From assembly GCF_002105155.1 (NCBI RefSeq), contig NW_019028982.1:456501-520500 (forward strand): a DNA stretch of 64,000 bases. Direction: 5' to 3'. The notes under the pieces were generated by a model. The model saw only the letters and a list, made by a program, of their open reading frames with translations, searched no databases and was not told where the DNA came from. This DNA is from Lobosporangium transversale (taxonomy: Eukaryota; Mortierellomycota; Mortierellomycetes; Mortierellales; Mortierellaceae). This document shows, in pieces, positions 24,033 through 36,393 of this stretch; position 1 is the first letter of the stretch; each line of letters starts with the position of its first letter. Both the position numbers and the translations under genes were made by a program.

Positions 24033-26659
24033 GCTGATGTATAACGGGAGGAGGATGAGAAGAAGGGAGGAAGAAGGAAAAGTCTGTTCTTTGAGGAGAA
24101 AACATCATCCAAGCAAAATGCCTTGAACCTGCCACCACGGCATTTTTCTTTTATTTTCTTATATATATATATATATATTTTTTTTTTTTTCTGCTAAAGA
24201 TCCATTTCAGCAAGAAACCTCTTTGAAGGATTATGGAGGTGTATCACAAGCATATCTCATTACTGCTGCCATTATCATTTATACAAATGGGGTCGCGGAC
24301 ATCACATTCATATATATACACATGGACACACAAACAACTTTAAGAACAGCAATCATCATCGGCAGAACAAAACAGATGGCAGAAAGACACGGCCACGCGA
24401 CAAGGACGTTACATCTTTTTCATCCTCTTTTTCTTTTTCTGTACCTTCTACTCTTTGTCGCTCTTTCCTCTTATTTCTCTTTTACAATGTCTACTGCTAT
24501 TCTTCATTTTTCTTTCTTTCTTTCTTTTTTTTTTTTTTTTTTTTTTTTTTTTGATCTTTGTTTCTTGCTGCTTTCTTTTAACATTAACGACTCTAGAAAA
24601 TAAGAAAAATGCAAGTAGGAAGGAAAGACTTTGGAATGAAGAGGAAAATAATAAAGAAAAAATTAATAATAATAAATAAAATGCGGACCATTCTACCATC
24701 AATAAAAAGCATATCGTTTTAATATATTGAATGCGGTGAGTATCTTTACTAGTCGTCAAGGTGCTTTATTCGATTCAACGTGAATAGATAATAAGATAAA
24801 AAGAGATTGAAAAAGTTGACAGGGATGAAGAAGGAGGTGAGAATCTGATATATCACCGATATATGGTAATCACGGAATATGAAAAGCAACATCATCGTAG
24901 TTCGTTGGCACATGCACATGGACCCGACAACTTGGATTTTTACTTTGCTCCGCGGGCTGACAGTTGGTAAGATTTGATGCAGCGCGTCGTAAACAATCGT
25001 GGTCGAAAGAGAGACCCATGGACCTGCCATCTTCCCTTCATCCCCTACATGTGATGGATAAATTTGTTCTTCCTGTCTTCCTGCAATCTATATCCACACC
25101 CATACCACAAAGGAAAGAGAAAAGCATAGAAAGTTATTTTGCTTGAGTTGTGGGAAAAAATCAAGGTTGTTTGCTCCGGCACACTCATAATTAAGTTATA
25201 AACTTTGGTCCACTGGCGCACTTTATATAAGAAAAAGTAGTAAAGATTGATCAAGAATTAGATGGAATAAATACTCAATTGTAGGTAAATGAACATCCAT
25301 TCAAACATTAGCATGGTTTCATAACTGTTTCCCATATATATTCGCCATTCACTCGCAAGAACATGGATAGAGGATCAAATTCAATCATCCAATGATTTGA
25401 ATGATTTGGTCATTCATTTGTGCACACAATTACATTTACACGTATTTGTGTTTCTTGTCCTTGTGTTCAAATTACTGGAAAACTGGCTGGATGCGATGTG
25501 TACGTGCTTTTTATCTCGTCTATCTGGGATATGGGATTGGACATGCAGAAGGCAACTTTTCCGTACCAATTTTTTTTAATCAAGACGCATGGCTAAGCAC
25601 TTTCTTTCTGTCACGACAGCTCCATCAGACTCACACGCTCGTACAAAGACACATGTTCACATTTTCACACACATTTAAACAGAACGACTGCTTCTCTTCA
25701 CTGCTTCTTTCTTCTTCCTTATTCTTGTTGGTCTCTGTCTCTCTTTCTTTATTCCATCTTCTATTTCGAGGGCCTGTCTCAGCTCTGTTACACACTGCTC
25801 CTTTTTTTTTTCTTCACTCGTGTTTTCGTCTCCTCGTCCTTGACACGACTCGATTCAACCCTGCTTTTTTTTTTTTTTTTTTTTTTTTTTGTTTAATCAA
25901 CTCACTCTTCCTTTCTCCTTTTCTCTCTTTACTCTTCACTCTTTCCCAATCTTTCTTTCCTCCTTCTGTTCCATTCGTGTTCTATCTCGCTCTCGCTTCT
26001 TTTTATCTTTTTTTTTTTTTTTTTTTTTTTTCTATCAATCCCTCATTTCTCTTTTATCTTTCGCTCAGGGCACGTCCAAACTTCTCCTTGACTGATAGTT
26101 CTGATAGTTCTAATTCAAACAGACTATCTTGTTTTGCTTGCCTTGTGAACCTTATCCTCCCTCTCGAATAGCCACAAAAACATTTCTTCTTTGATTCTGC
26201 TTGCACTCACTCTTCACACTTTTCCCTTTTGTGTCTATCCTCTTCCTTTCTTTAGTACAAGGCAAGAAAAGAAAAGAAAAAGAAGAGACAAAATCTGTCC
26301 CCAACGCAAAGAACACATAAACAGATAGCCGTTGCTGCCAGTTGCCAAAGCAACAAAAGCAATTTAAGAGGATTTCATCAAGGCATTCAGGCATTATATT
26401 AGGGCAACCCTCTCATTGTTCTCACTCTCCCCTTTCTTTTTTTTTTTTTTTTTTTTTTTTTTTTCTCCTGCGCTTGCTGCACCTGCCCACATTTGTTCAT
26501 GTACCCTTCTCTCTGCCCTACCACAACAGCATTACGCCCCTAGTCCTTCGAAGTCCGGCCACCTTGGTGTTTATCCACAAACACAAATCATATTAATCTG
26601 TGTCACACACTTTCCCGACTCCCAGCTCCAAAGCCTTTTTTGTTCCCTTTCACTAAGCT
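24033..26659. other. 3' region of CK1 gene and long pyrimidine-rich leader of the YTH gene
   Basis: AATAAATAAAAT near 24671-24682 is a likely 3' end signal for the kinase gene. From about 25680 to 26640 the plus strand is very C/T-rich with T-tracts near 24526-24551, 25866-25890, 26010-26030 and 26438-26464, typical of a long transcribed leader. A short in-frame segment near 26525-26590 (HYAPSPSKSG) could be an upstream coding exon of the YTH gene, but I could not settle its splice sites. Confidence 0.4.
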
Positions 26660-28675
26660 ATGATCCCATATTTTCCTGCTGTATACATCGGACCCAATGG
26701 CGAGCAGTTCCCGGGATATGCCTCTCCGCAAATGGGTCTACCTTATGAACAACAACAACAACAATACCATCATTCACAGCAGCATCCTCACTCTCACTCA
26801 CGTCAACAGCACCCTAGGTCATCTATACCTTCACACCAGCATCCACACCATCCTCATCCTCCGCAGTATCCTAGCCATCAGCATCACCACCCCCGTCCAC
26901 AGCAACAGCATCCACACTCTCATCACACTCAAGGACAAGGCCAAGTCCCTATCCACGGACCTACTAGTACACCACTTTCATTTTCTGGGACAGCAGCACC
27001 CAAACCAACTCACTTATCTGAACAGTCCACATCTATGGTAATCGCCACCCCTGATATGCAGCAATTTGAGTCCTCGGTCCGGATGGAAAGTATCGGCTCC
27101 CCTAATCTATCTGGATCTTCCTCCGGTGACAAGAGTGACCAGGAAGGAGGTAAGCACAATCTCCGTAGAAATACGAGTACGGAAAAGATTAGTACCGAAA
27201 TTAATACTAGCATTGCTAGTGCTGGTTCTGGCAGCAAAAGATCTGGAGACAACGGTCATCATCGCGTTAATTCAAATCTTCAACTTCGTATAGTGCCAGA
27301 AAAAAATCATGGTCTGGCGCCACCGACGACCAAAAAATCGACAGCATCCTCAAATCGCACAGGACCTCATCAGACGTCACAACGCCCAAATCGATTGCCC
27401 AACAATAGCTTAAACTCAAGATCCCAGAGTACAGCTGTTTCTACCACAACAACAAGCCCAATCACAACCACATCAACAGTAAAAGGGATGTCGTCCACTG
27501 ACAGTTCTTCAATGGTCCCAGATACGGGTTCAGATGCTGATTCTCAATCCATAAATAATGTCAGCCATGCATCTGAGAGGAAACATAGAGAAGAAAGAAA
27601 CAGCAACGGTACTGAGCAAAAAGAACAGGAAAGAAAACAGATCAAAGATGACGGCCATAACAAGGATAACGCAGATGATGGACCCAACACAACAATATTG
27701 CCTGAACCACATTGGTCACCTTCCGTATCATCTTCCACGACCTCACAGCAACAGCAACAACAGCAACAACAACAGCCGTTTATGCCATATCATTCTCCTT
27801 ACCCTGGTCTACCTCAAAGTAGTTCACATTCAAATACTAGCCCCTTCGTATCTCCCTATCCTCATCGATCCAACCCAACGCCTCCATACTATCCTGCTCG
27901 ACAGATGCCAGGTCAATCCAAACCATACTCTGGACAACAAGGGCAGGGACCTGGTGGTGTGCATGGCCCCATGCCGCTAATACCAGGACCTGGACATCCT
28001 AGCGAGTATGGCATACATGGCCCTCCTTTCTATGGTCCCAGTCTCACCCCAATGGTTCCTTCAGCACCTGGGCCTCGTCGTCCCATGGTATATCCTAGCC
28101 AAGGCACACATCCTCCAGGGTCAAATCCAGTCTCAGTCTCTGGGGGAGCTAATGGGAGCAATGCCATTGGTACTTCAAGTACAGGAGCTGGACCTGTAGC
28201 AGGACCTGTAGCAGGACCTGGACAGTCGTACTCTGGCCCTGGGGGGTTTAATAAGCCACCTTACCCAGGCCATGGATTCCCTCCACCCGATTATTCACAG
28301 CACCCAGGCGGTGGAGGAGGCGGAGGGCCCGGAGCAGGGTACTATATGACAGCGGAAGGGTGGCGACCGATCTCTGCTAACAATGCTGGACCCGCATTAC
28401 AAAAGAAACCTAAAGAGCTAGATAAAGCCATGTGGGTAGGCAATGTACTAAACGACACCACAGTGGAAGAACTGGAAGCTATCTTTCAAGCTGAGCCCTC
28501 GGAAGCAGAAGGCGACATTCAGCATGATATCCCAGAAGTAAGTCCAAAAGAGAAACGACTCATAAAAATATCGCATGGACAGGCAATGCCTATAATGTTT
28601 TGATACAAGCAGACACAGCTTCGCATTATACAATGTCATATTGTCATATTGCTAACACGGTACCATCTCCACATA

Positions 28676-28708
<33 letters not shown>

Positions 28709-29748
28709 GAAATTAGAGTATATTCATCCTCCCCAAGTCCAACTGTGCATTTGTGAACTACTCGAGCCATGAAGCTGTTGATCGAGCGGTACGTCGGTTC
28801 CATGATCGAGAATTCAAAAACACGCGATTAGTCTGTAGGCCACGCAAGGATCCTGCTTCGTCTGAATCGGGATCGAATCGATTTCAGCAACACCAACAAC
28901 ATATTCATCAGTCAAGGCATTACCCACATCATCCACATCTACCACATACGCCCTATCTGCCGGATAATGGCATGGTGTACTATAGTCCTGATCCCCAAGT
29001 GATGTTTGCGCAACATATGGATAGCAAACCTCTTGATGATAGCAATGCACCTTCACTCTCCGTTCCTCGTCACTACAACCGCCAACAACATCCTCATCCT
29101 CACCAGCCTCATCGTAACGCGTTGGAGAACCAAGCAAGGATTGAACGAGCACATGTGGGTAGAAGCTCCATGTCTGACAGTAACTCCGGCGTTGGCATTG
29201 ATATTATAGACATGTCTATTACTGAGAGAGAATTATCACCAACTACCAACAAGCCTGGTAGTAATAGTAGCTCCAAAAAAGCACGCTCGCCATCAGCATC
29301 CAAGGATTATGCAGAAGCACGGTACTTTATCCTCAAGAGCCTCAATGAAGAAGATCTAAAGCTCAGTGTACAATATGGTCTCTGGGCGACACAGGAACAT
29401 CTCGTACCAATTTTGAATGAGGCATTTGCTGTAAGTGCAAAATAAGATTTAACGGATTGACCCCTTCCTTTTTTTTTCTTTGTTTGTTACGCAGAAAACT
29501 TTACCTCTTTTATTTTGCCAGTTACCACATCATTCGAAATGAGAGATTGGACAAAAGATGCATCGCATCCAATCAACGATTTATCGGTGGATATACTAAT
29601 CACTATCTATTTATCCTGGCCTCTGTTTGTGAAATGAGTAGAACACGAAAAACGTGTACCTTGTGTTCAGTGCGAACAGGAGCGGTGAATTTTTTGGCTA
29701 TGCTCGGTAATATAACAAAAGGTTTCCCATGGCATAGAACAGACACTG

Positions 29749-29786
<38 letters not shown>

Positions 29787-32537
29787 AACGCTTTTGTTAT
29801 ATATATTTATATATCTATAGGATGATGGACTCCATATCGATTGAAAAGGAAGCTTCTCTCTTGTCCTTGCCTGGAGAAATATGGAAGCCTGTCTTTGATC
29901 AACCCTTGTCACCTGAGATGAAAGCTGCAATGCTCGATGAGATTGAGCAAGCAGAGAAAGAAGGGCGCAAGATTACAAATGAGGAGGCGGAGGCCATTGC
30001 ACGGGCCTCTACAACTACTAAATCTTGGGGGATACGGTTTCCTATTCACTGGATCCAAGTGTAAGTTTTTTTTTTTTTTTTTTTTTTTTTTTATTTTTAT
30101 AAAAAAAAAAAGCCTACCTTATAAATAAATTACTATTAAATACTGCTCGTTTCCTGTTTCAGTCATAGAGTTCCTTTTACAAAAACAGCGCACATGCTCA
30201 ACCCTTTGTATGAAAACCGTGAGATCAAAGTATCCAAGGACGGAACGGAGGTGGCGGCATCAGTTGGTGAGCAACTCATTAAATTGTTTCAGAAGCCTAG
30301 CACTAGCAATGAAAGGAATAGTAACGACAACACGACTACAACCTCAACCGCAGCTACCACCGGTAATATCACCGCTTCTAGTATTAGTAACAGCACGAAT
30401 AGCGGTCGGCATCGTGGAAGGAGTGGAAGAAATGGCGCCGGTAGTAGACCAAATTCTGAAGCTGGAGGAAGTCGGCGGTCAAGTGTTGCTGGAGACTCAG
30501 CTTCCTCTACATTAGCGCCCCTACAGTCTCAACGAAGTGCATCATCAAGACGGTCAAGTATTATGAGCACAAGATCAGCTGGGTCGGGAGGCGGTGATAG
30601 AAGAGGATCCTTGGATCCGTCTCGAACACAAGGAAGCACTAGTGGAGGTAGCTGGTGCAATAAGAACATGGGGTCGCCACTGCATGCGTCGAACAGAACA
30701 CAATCCGGAGGCGATGGAAGCTACCCCTACTCAGCCGGCTATCGTTCATCATCACGCCATGGAGGTCATTACGGATCGCACAGTAGCCACAGCTCTAACA
30801 CGTCTCAGGGGCCCTATTCATCGGATCATTGTCCTGATCAGCAACGAACAGGTGGCTGGGGGCCTGGAAAACACAACTACCGCAGTGGAGGCCCTGGAGG
30901 ATATGGAGGGCATGGATCGATGCATCCAAGCACTTATTACCATCAGGAACGTAAAGGTGGTCATGGACCACAAAGTGGTGGTAAATATGGAGGGCGCTAT
31001 CATCCTACATCGCAAAATCATGGCAGTAGTGGAAATCCTAATGGAGGATATGATCAACATCAGCCACCATTTCATTCCTCTCACGCGCCACGGCGTAGTC
31101 ATCATCAACAACCACAGCAACAGCAGCACAGCTACTCAAACTCCTTTAGACCATCGTCGTCGTCGTCGTCTCTAACATCTCCTGGTGCAGAACAAGGATA
31201 TAGCAATAGGCATGGTTCAAATGGAGGAGGCAACAACACATCACCTGCAGGACCCGCGTCGCCAGGAAATAATATTAATTCTACCCAGCAGCAACAAGAG
31301 TACCCAGGCGGATCAAGGAGAGGAAAGAGCCCCCACTCCCAGGGAGTTCAGGCTCCAGGAGGGAATGTCCACATAATTCCTCAGCACAGCTCCAATATGT
31401 ACACAGGACAACCAGGTCTGCCGCCGCCTCCAGGCGCAGGATATCACGTACCATTCCCTCCTCACGGATATCCAGTGATGCCCCGATATATGGGATACCC
31501 ATATGTGCCTGGCCCCGGCCCATTTGTTCATGGCCCCATGGCCTGGCATCCGGGTCACCATCTAGGACATAGTGGAGCGCCTATGCCAGCAGCTGGGATG
31601 ATCCCTGGCCCACACCCCACAGCCATTTCTCCTGGCATACCCCCCGGTGAAGTACATGGAATAGGGATGGCACATGGGATGGAAGGAATGGTACCGTTGA
31701 TCGGATTTGATGGCCTGGCCTACGGGTATATCCAAGCAGAAGACATCTACCCTCAGGTAATGGGAGGATCATGAAGCAGAAGAGAAAGAATTTATTATAT
31801 TGATACATGGATTGCAGCGAATTCATTCGTATTATTTCTCTTTAACTTTTATATATAACTAGCCGATGTTTGGATACGGGTACGTCCCACATGATCCCCA
31901 TACACACGAAATAGTTGAAGTAGAAGACATGGCTGAAAGTGATGACGGCATTGTCCCAGATGAAGGACAGTCCAAACAAGAAGAGCAAGGAACAAAAGAT
32001 CCCGATGAGGACGGATCTAGTGAACGTGCAGTTGAATCATCCAAGTTGGAGGAGAGCCTTCAAGCTAACAGCTCTAATACGCCCACGCTGGCCTTAAGCG
32101 CGAATACGGATACAACGACGATGACTATTTTTACTGAAGCTGAGGTTGAGGTAGAGACAGAGATTGTAGGGGATGAGTCAATAGCCAGGCAAAACCATCG
32201 GTCACCCCGATCTGTTTCTTCATCCGCGCTCTCATCCACCTCTACATTGGCACCACCGCCAGGAAATTCTGGAAACCACAGACGACATGACAATGACAAT
32301 GACAATGACAATGACAATGACAATGAGGATAGCGATGATAAGGACAGCGAAAATGATAATGGTGGTGAAGGTGGTGAAAATGAGAATAAAGATAAGAAGG
32401 CTGAGAAGAATGGCATGAAGTCCAAGATAGTTGAGAAGGAAACATTTGTATTTGGACAGGTAACCGTAAGCGCAGTAGATGAGAAACGTTCAGGACATGG
32501 ACAGGAGATGCCGTTTGTGGGAGTCGCTAGTGAATAG
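26660..32537 (+). CDS. RRM-YTH domain RNA-binding protein
   Basis: Six exons (26660-28537, 28717-29430, 29642-29706, 29821-30060, 30163-31756, 31863-32537) join in frame to about 1721 residues. The N-terminal 580 residues are His/Gln/Pro/Ser-rich low complexity. An RRM follows (RNP2 MWVGNVL, RNP1 SNCAFVNY). A YTH domain begins ARYFILKSLNEEDL, continues SVQYGLWATQEH and, across introns, NTKNVYLVFSANRSGEFFGY, SWGIRFPIHWIQV and HRVPFTKTAHMLNP. YTH domains read N6-methyladenosine or, in Mmi1, a short RNA motif. The first cage tryptophan (LWATQ) and later Trp residues are present. About 68 residues (MMDSISIEK...) are inserted inside the YTH fold. The C-terminal 520 residues are Gly/Ser/Pro-rich, ending in acidic and (Asp-Asn)n repeats. 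Start codon is uncertain; an upstream exon is possible. Confidence 0.9.
27747..27777 (+). repeat. CAG/CAA run coding polyglutamine
   Basis: A trinucleotide CAR run inside the RRM-YTH gene encodes about ten consecutive glutamines. Confidence 0.8.
32286..32328 (+). repeat. GACAAT hexanucleotide repeat coding (Asp-Asn)n
   Basis: About seven copies of GACAAT lie in the last exon of the RRM-YTH gene and encode an Asp-Asn run. Confidence 0.85.
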
Positions 32538-32867
32538 GATAGCAAAGAATTCCTTGCACATTAATTAAAATATATATATACATGTATATTTTTATAAAGA
32601 AGCCCGACCATCCTTCTTTTTATCTCTGTCTTGTTGCTCTCTTTTTCTCTTGTCTACGTCTTTTCTGGTCATCTTGCACAAATCAGGATAATCTTATTCT
32701 TCTGGAAATAAAATAGCTGTAACATTATCGGTAGACTAACTAAGCTATCACTGATTCCTTTGCTTTCCCTCACTTAGAACGCTTCTCACTCTTTTCTTTG
32801 CACTTTTATTGATGGACTGCATTATCTATTATTCACAAGTGTACCACTGTTTCTATGAATTGGGGTG
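32538..32867. terminator. convergent 3' region between YTH gene and sulfatase gene
   Basis: This spacer of 330 bp lies between converging genes. It is T-rich; an AATAAA near 32706 on the plus strand could end the YTH transcript. No open frame of note. Confidence 0.45.
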
Positions 32868-34679
32868 TTAAAAAGCAGGGACGGTGATTTCGTTTGCAGG
32901 AAGGTAATACTGCATACAACTTTTGAATGTGAACTTTGGCAGGCTGGCATAGAAAGCGTCATATTTCTTGGCCAAAGCATCCTTCAAGGACCGGACGCGT
33001 TTATGGCTCTTTTTGTTGGAGAATGCCTTGTTATCAAGGTGCTCGCTATGAATCACCGACCAAGGATCTCTACAAGTAGGACCCTTGCAGGTCCTCAAGA
33101 CGTTCAACAGAGCATCCAGGCGATCTAACACATTAAAAGGAGTCTCCTCGTAAATGTTTTTCACCTGAAAGGGATCCTTTACCAAATCGTAATATTCCCT
33201 TTCACCGGTGCACCAAACTGTGTACAACAGGTTGTAGCCTTGACCAATCAACCTAACGGACTTGTAATCGTTGGTGTTGAATCGACCGATGGCATCCTCA
33301 AAGAAGGCATTGCTCCAGAATTCGACTGCGAAGGCCTCTGTAGGCTGATCCTTTCCATAGATGGCCTTGTTCTCCAAAACTGGGATCGAATGAGCATCCA
33401 ATTCATCTGGGATAGGTAGGTCCGCCAACTTCAAGACCGTAGCAGGGAAATGGGTATGTGTGGCGACAGCGCTGCTCTTCTTACCCTTGGCGATGCCAGG
33501 TCCACGGATAATGAAAGGAATGTTTGTATCCTCTTCATAAGGAGTTTGTTTCCCTGCATACATGCGATGGGTCCCTAAATGATAGCCATTGTCGGTAGTA
33601 TAGACGATGTAGGTATTATCGAGCTGCCCATTGTGTTCTAGACGCTTAATTACGCGCTCGACCAATTCATCTGTGGCTTGAAGAGATTGAAGGCGAGCAC
33701 GATATTTAGCGTCTATCCGATCAATCTCAGAGTCTGGCAATTTGGGGAGAGCACCGATCCAAGAAGGCTTGTCGTTGACATCAGGGTTGAAATTGGGTAC
33801 GCGTGGAACTTTAACGTTTTTGAATAAGCCCTCATGACGCTTTGCAGGGATAGGAGGTGTAAAGAGAACGCCAGAAGTACCATTGACCCAGACTTCATCA
33901 TGAGGAGCTGTAGGGGAGATAACGAACAAGAAAGGCTGAGATTTGTTTTGAGCCAATCCATCCAAGATAGCAATGGATTTATCAGAAATGATGTCTGTCT
34001 GATAAACACCGGAGTGAGCTTCAAGAGGTCCATCATTTGTTGAAAAGGTTGGAGAATAGAATGTATAGATATTAGGTTCAACGAGAGGTTCCCAATGGTC
34101 CTTATCGAACCCCTTGGGGGCATGCTTTAGGGTTGGAGAGACACCGTTAATAAATTTCCCAATGTAATTATTGGAATATCCCTGCTTTTGCAACCAAGCC
34201 GGAAGCCAGTTCTGATCCAGGTTCTGGGCCACGAATTTAGTGTAGGAACCTTTTAGAACCAATAAATAAAAAACAATATTAAAATAAGGCATTGATTCGT
34301 ATGCTACAATCCTATCTATCCTTTTTTTTTTTTTGCCTCTTGACATACCATGTGGAGGCGCTTCATCCGTGACGTTATGATTATGTGCAAATTGTCCGGA
34401 CCAGAGTGAGACACGGCTAGGACAACACATGGCAGTAGTGGTGTAATAGTTAGTGAACTCTGTGCCTTCATCCCGGATATATTTCTGGACCAGTGGTAAA
34501 TAGTCCAGGGAGTTCATGTGGAGGTCTTGGTCATCCGTCAAGAAGACCAAAAAGTTGGGTTTTTGATTATGGTGATCATGGCCACGTCCATTGCGATCAG
34601 AAGATTGGGATTGGACAGCAACGAGTTTCGAAAAGGAGAGGATGACTATAGGGGCCAGGAAGGCGATAGAGGTCTTCAT
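32868..34679 (-). CDS. secreted arylsulfatase / glucosamine-6-sulfatase-like
   Basis: Two exons, 34679-34349 and 34249-32868 on the minus strand, give 570 residues. The 99-bp intron has GT..AG ends and happens to be in frame without a stop, so the unspliced reading is 603 residues. A signal peptide (MKTSIAFLAPIVILSFSKLV) precedes the sulfatase fold. It shows a metal-binding FLTDDQD, the catalytic C-x-P-S-R signature (CCPSR, Cys about residue 85, normally converted to formylglycine), AHNHNVTDEAPPHG, YTTDNGYHLGTHRMYAGKQ and KQTPYEEDTNIPFIIRGPG. It resembles fungal arylsulfatases of the N-acetylglucosamine-6-sulfatase type. Substrate is not determinable from sequence alone; release of sulfate outside the cell is likely. 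Confidence 0.92.
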   Translation of the reverse strand: MKTSIAFLAPIVILSFSKLVAVQSQSSDRNGRGHDHHNQKPNFLVFLTDDQDLHMNSLDYLPLVQKYIRDEGTEFTNYYTTTAMCCPSRVSLWSGQFAHNHNVTDEAPPHGMSRGKKKKRIDRIVAYESMPYFNIVFYLLVLKGSYTKFVAQNLDQNWLPAWLQKQGYSNNYIGKFINGVSPTLKHAPKGFDKDHWEPLVEPNIYTFYSPTFSTNDGPLEAHSGVYQTDIISDKSIAILDGLAQNKSQPFLFVISPTAPHDEVWVNGTSGVLFTPPIPAKRHEGLFKNVKVPRVPNFNPDVNDKPSWIGALPKLPDSEIDRIDAKYRARLQSLQATDELVERVIKRLEHNGQLDNTYIVYTTDNGYHLGTHRMYAGKQTPYEEDTNIPFIIRGPGIAKGKKSSAVATHTHFPATVLKLADLPIPDELDAHSIPVLENKAIYGKDQPTEAFAVEFWSNAFFEDAIGRFNTNDYKSVRLIGQGYNLLYTVWCTGEREYYDLVKDPFQVKNIYEETPFNVLDRLDALLNVLRTCKGPTCRDPWSVIHSEHLDNKAFSNKKSHKRVRSLKDALAKKYDAFYASLPKFTFKSCMQYYLPANEITVPAF

Positions 34680-35792
34680 GACTTATGTTAAAAGATTAGT
34701 TAGGAAAAGGAAGAGTTTATTACTTGGCTTTGTTGCCAGGGATAACGAGGCTCGGATTCTAGTATTTATAAAAAAAAAAAAAAAAATGAAATGAATGAAA
34801 GAACATGGATTTCACTTCCATGAAACAATTATCAGATGGATTAGTCCTTGAATCCTAATCAATAAAAGCGCTTCATGACTGTATATTTTCCGAAGACTTC
34901 TTTAGGCACTGTACATGGCGTCAAGGAAGGGGGGCACGACGATGGAATACCCTTTGTAATTAATGAGCCGATCTGGTTTGTCCAGATCGCGCCATCTCGC
35001 CCAAAAATTTTTCAAATTATACTTGAACCCAGGAAAGGATAGGAACCGATAATGTAAAAAAGAGCGAGCCACAACGCAAATGATGCCTTTTATATGAAAA
35101 ATGGGTCTGCGAGCATGGCGCTATAGTCGCGAGAGCCAATTATAAAAAAGATAACTCTATTTCTCTACACGCAACATCTCTTGTCCATTAGAGCAGATCT
35201 GTTTTCAGAGACATTTTGACATTCCTTAATTTTATGGCATCATTTTCCTTCTTAATTTGCATATGTCCGCCGCATGGAGCAGTGTTGCGAAATTTAGTCT
35301 TTATTACTCTCCCACCCATATATCCAATCAGGCTAGATCCTGATGAGCTCCTTCAAGGAAAATGTCATCCGTATTGGAACCAATGTTATTTTTATTTTAT
35401 TTTAATTGATTTATTATGTCAGCGTGTGTGTAATAGAGGTTTACCACTAATCTTTTTTGCGTTCTTTCAATTTGGATAGGGAAATAGGGTCACGATGCAA
35501 GTTTTACCCTTGCTCTGGTCGAAGACAAGTGATTTTGAGTTATGAGGCTTTACTCTCTGAGACTTGAGTTTCCTTTTTTTTTCCCGTTAGTGACAGGGTC
35601 CATGCAAGGAGAAAGATTTCTCTTATTTCCGAAACTTGGTTTAATAAGAAATGTCTTTCAGATAGAGACTCATATCGATATCTCTTTTAGAGAGGTTTCT
35701 GTCAATTATAAGCCTACTACTTAATAAACCTTGTGTAATTGATGACGGAGTTACCAAAAATGGCATCGGTATGAGCCTCTACTTTCAGATAC
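34680..35792. other. intergenic, promoter of sulfatase gene and target region of the large element
   Basis: An A17 run lies near 34771-34787. No gene is recognised. The small frames at 35216-35479 and 35542-35724 lack family features. The stretch ends at the target site of the large mobile element. Confidence 0.45.
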
Positions 35793-35801
35793 AAGTTTCT
35801 C
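35793..35801 (+). repeat. target-site duplication, left copy (AAGTTTCTC)
   Basis: AAGTTTCTC directly precedes the left inverted repeat and is repeated directly after the right inverted repeat at 48284-48292. Confidence 0.9.
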
Positions 35802-36393
35802 TAGGCTCGTACCCATCCCTCTTCACTTTATAAAGGTGACAGGAAATTCCATTTCCTTTTTGAGTCACCTAAAGTGAAGGGGCTGGGAAAAAATCTTCGC
35901 TTATTAGCTGGTAGCTCAAAAAGGAAATAAATAATACACTTGAGGGAATATTCTTCCGTATATGCAAGGGACAGAACTAGTGGCTGTATTTTTTATAAGT
36001 ATTTATACTTATAAAAAATTCATGCACAATAATAATTTTTTTTTTTTTTTTTTTTTTTAATATCGCGTTCCACCTCCAATCCCCTTCACAGTCTGAGTCC
36101 TGAGCTCAAGGTGAATATTCTATTCACAATTGCTGCATGCCATAGTTTTCTAGCAAAAAAAATAAAAAATAAAAAAAGTCTTTGTTTATTTTTGTAACAT
36201 ATTGTGATATTGTTTCATAAACCTGAATGGGCTTGACTTCTTAACCTCACTTAATCGCTTCCCTTCCGCTTCTCTTTCGCGCTTCTCTTTCTCGCTTCCC
36301 TTCCGCTTCTCTTTCTCGCTTCTCGGCTTACCTCTCTCAAACACTTATCTCTTCACTTCCTACACTCCACCCCTCTACAAACAACTTACGATG
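35802..36393 (+). repeat. left terminal inverted repeat (592 bp)
   Basis: It starts TAGGCTCGTACCCATCC and ends at the ATG of CTTACGATG. It contains a terminal foldback (about 35815-35888), a T23 run (about 36036-36058) and a C/T-rich tract with sub-repeats of the type CGCTTCTCTTTC (about 36252-36326), which probably belongs to a promoter or leader. It is the exact inverted counterpart of 47692-48283. Confidence 0.93.

Noticed and set aside
31781-32545. Ser/Leu-rich minus-strand frames opposite the YTH gene
   Set aside because: They are shadows of the low-complexity coding strand (for example the Asp-Asn repeat).
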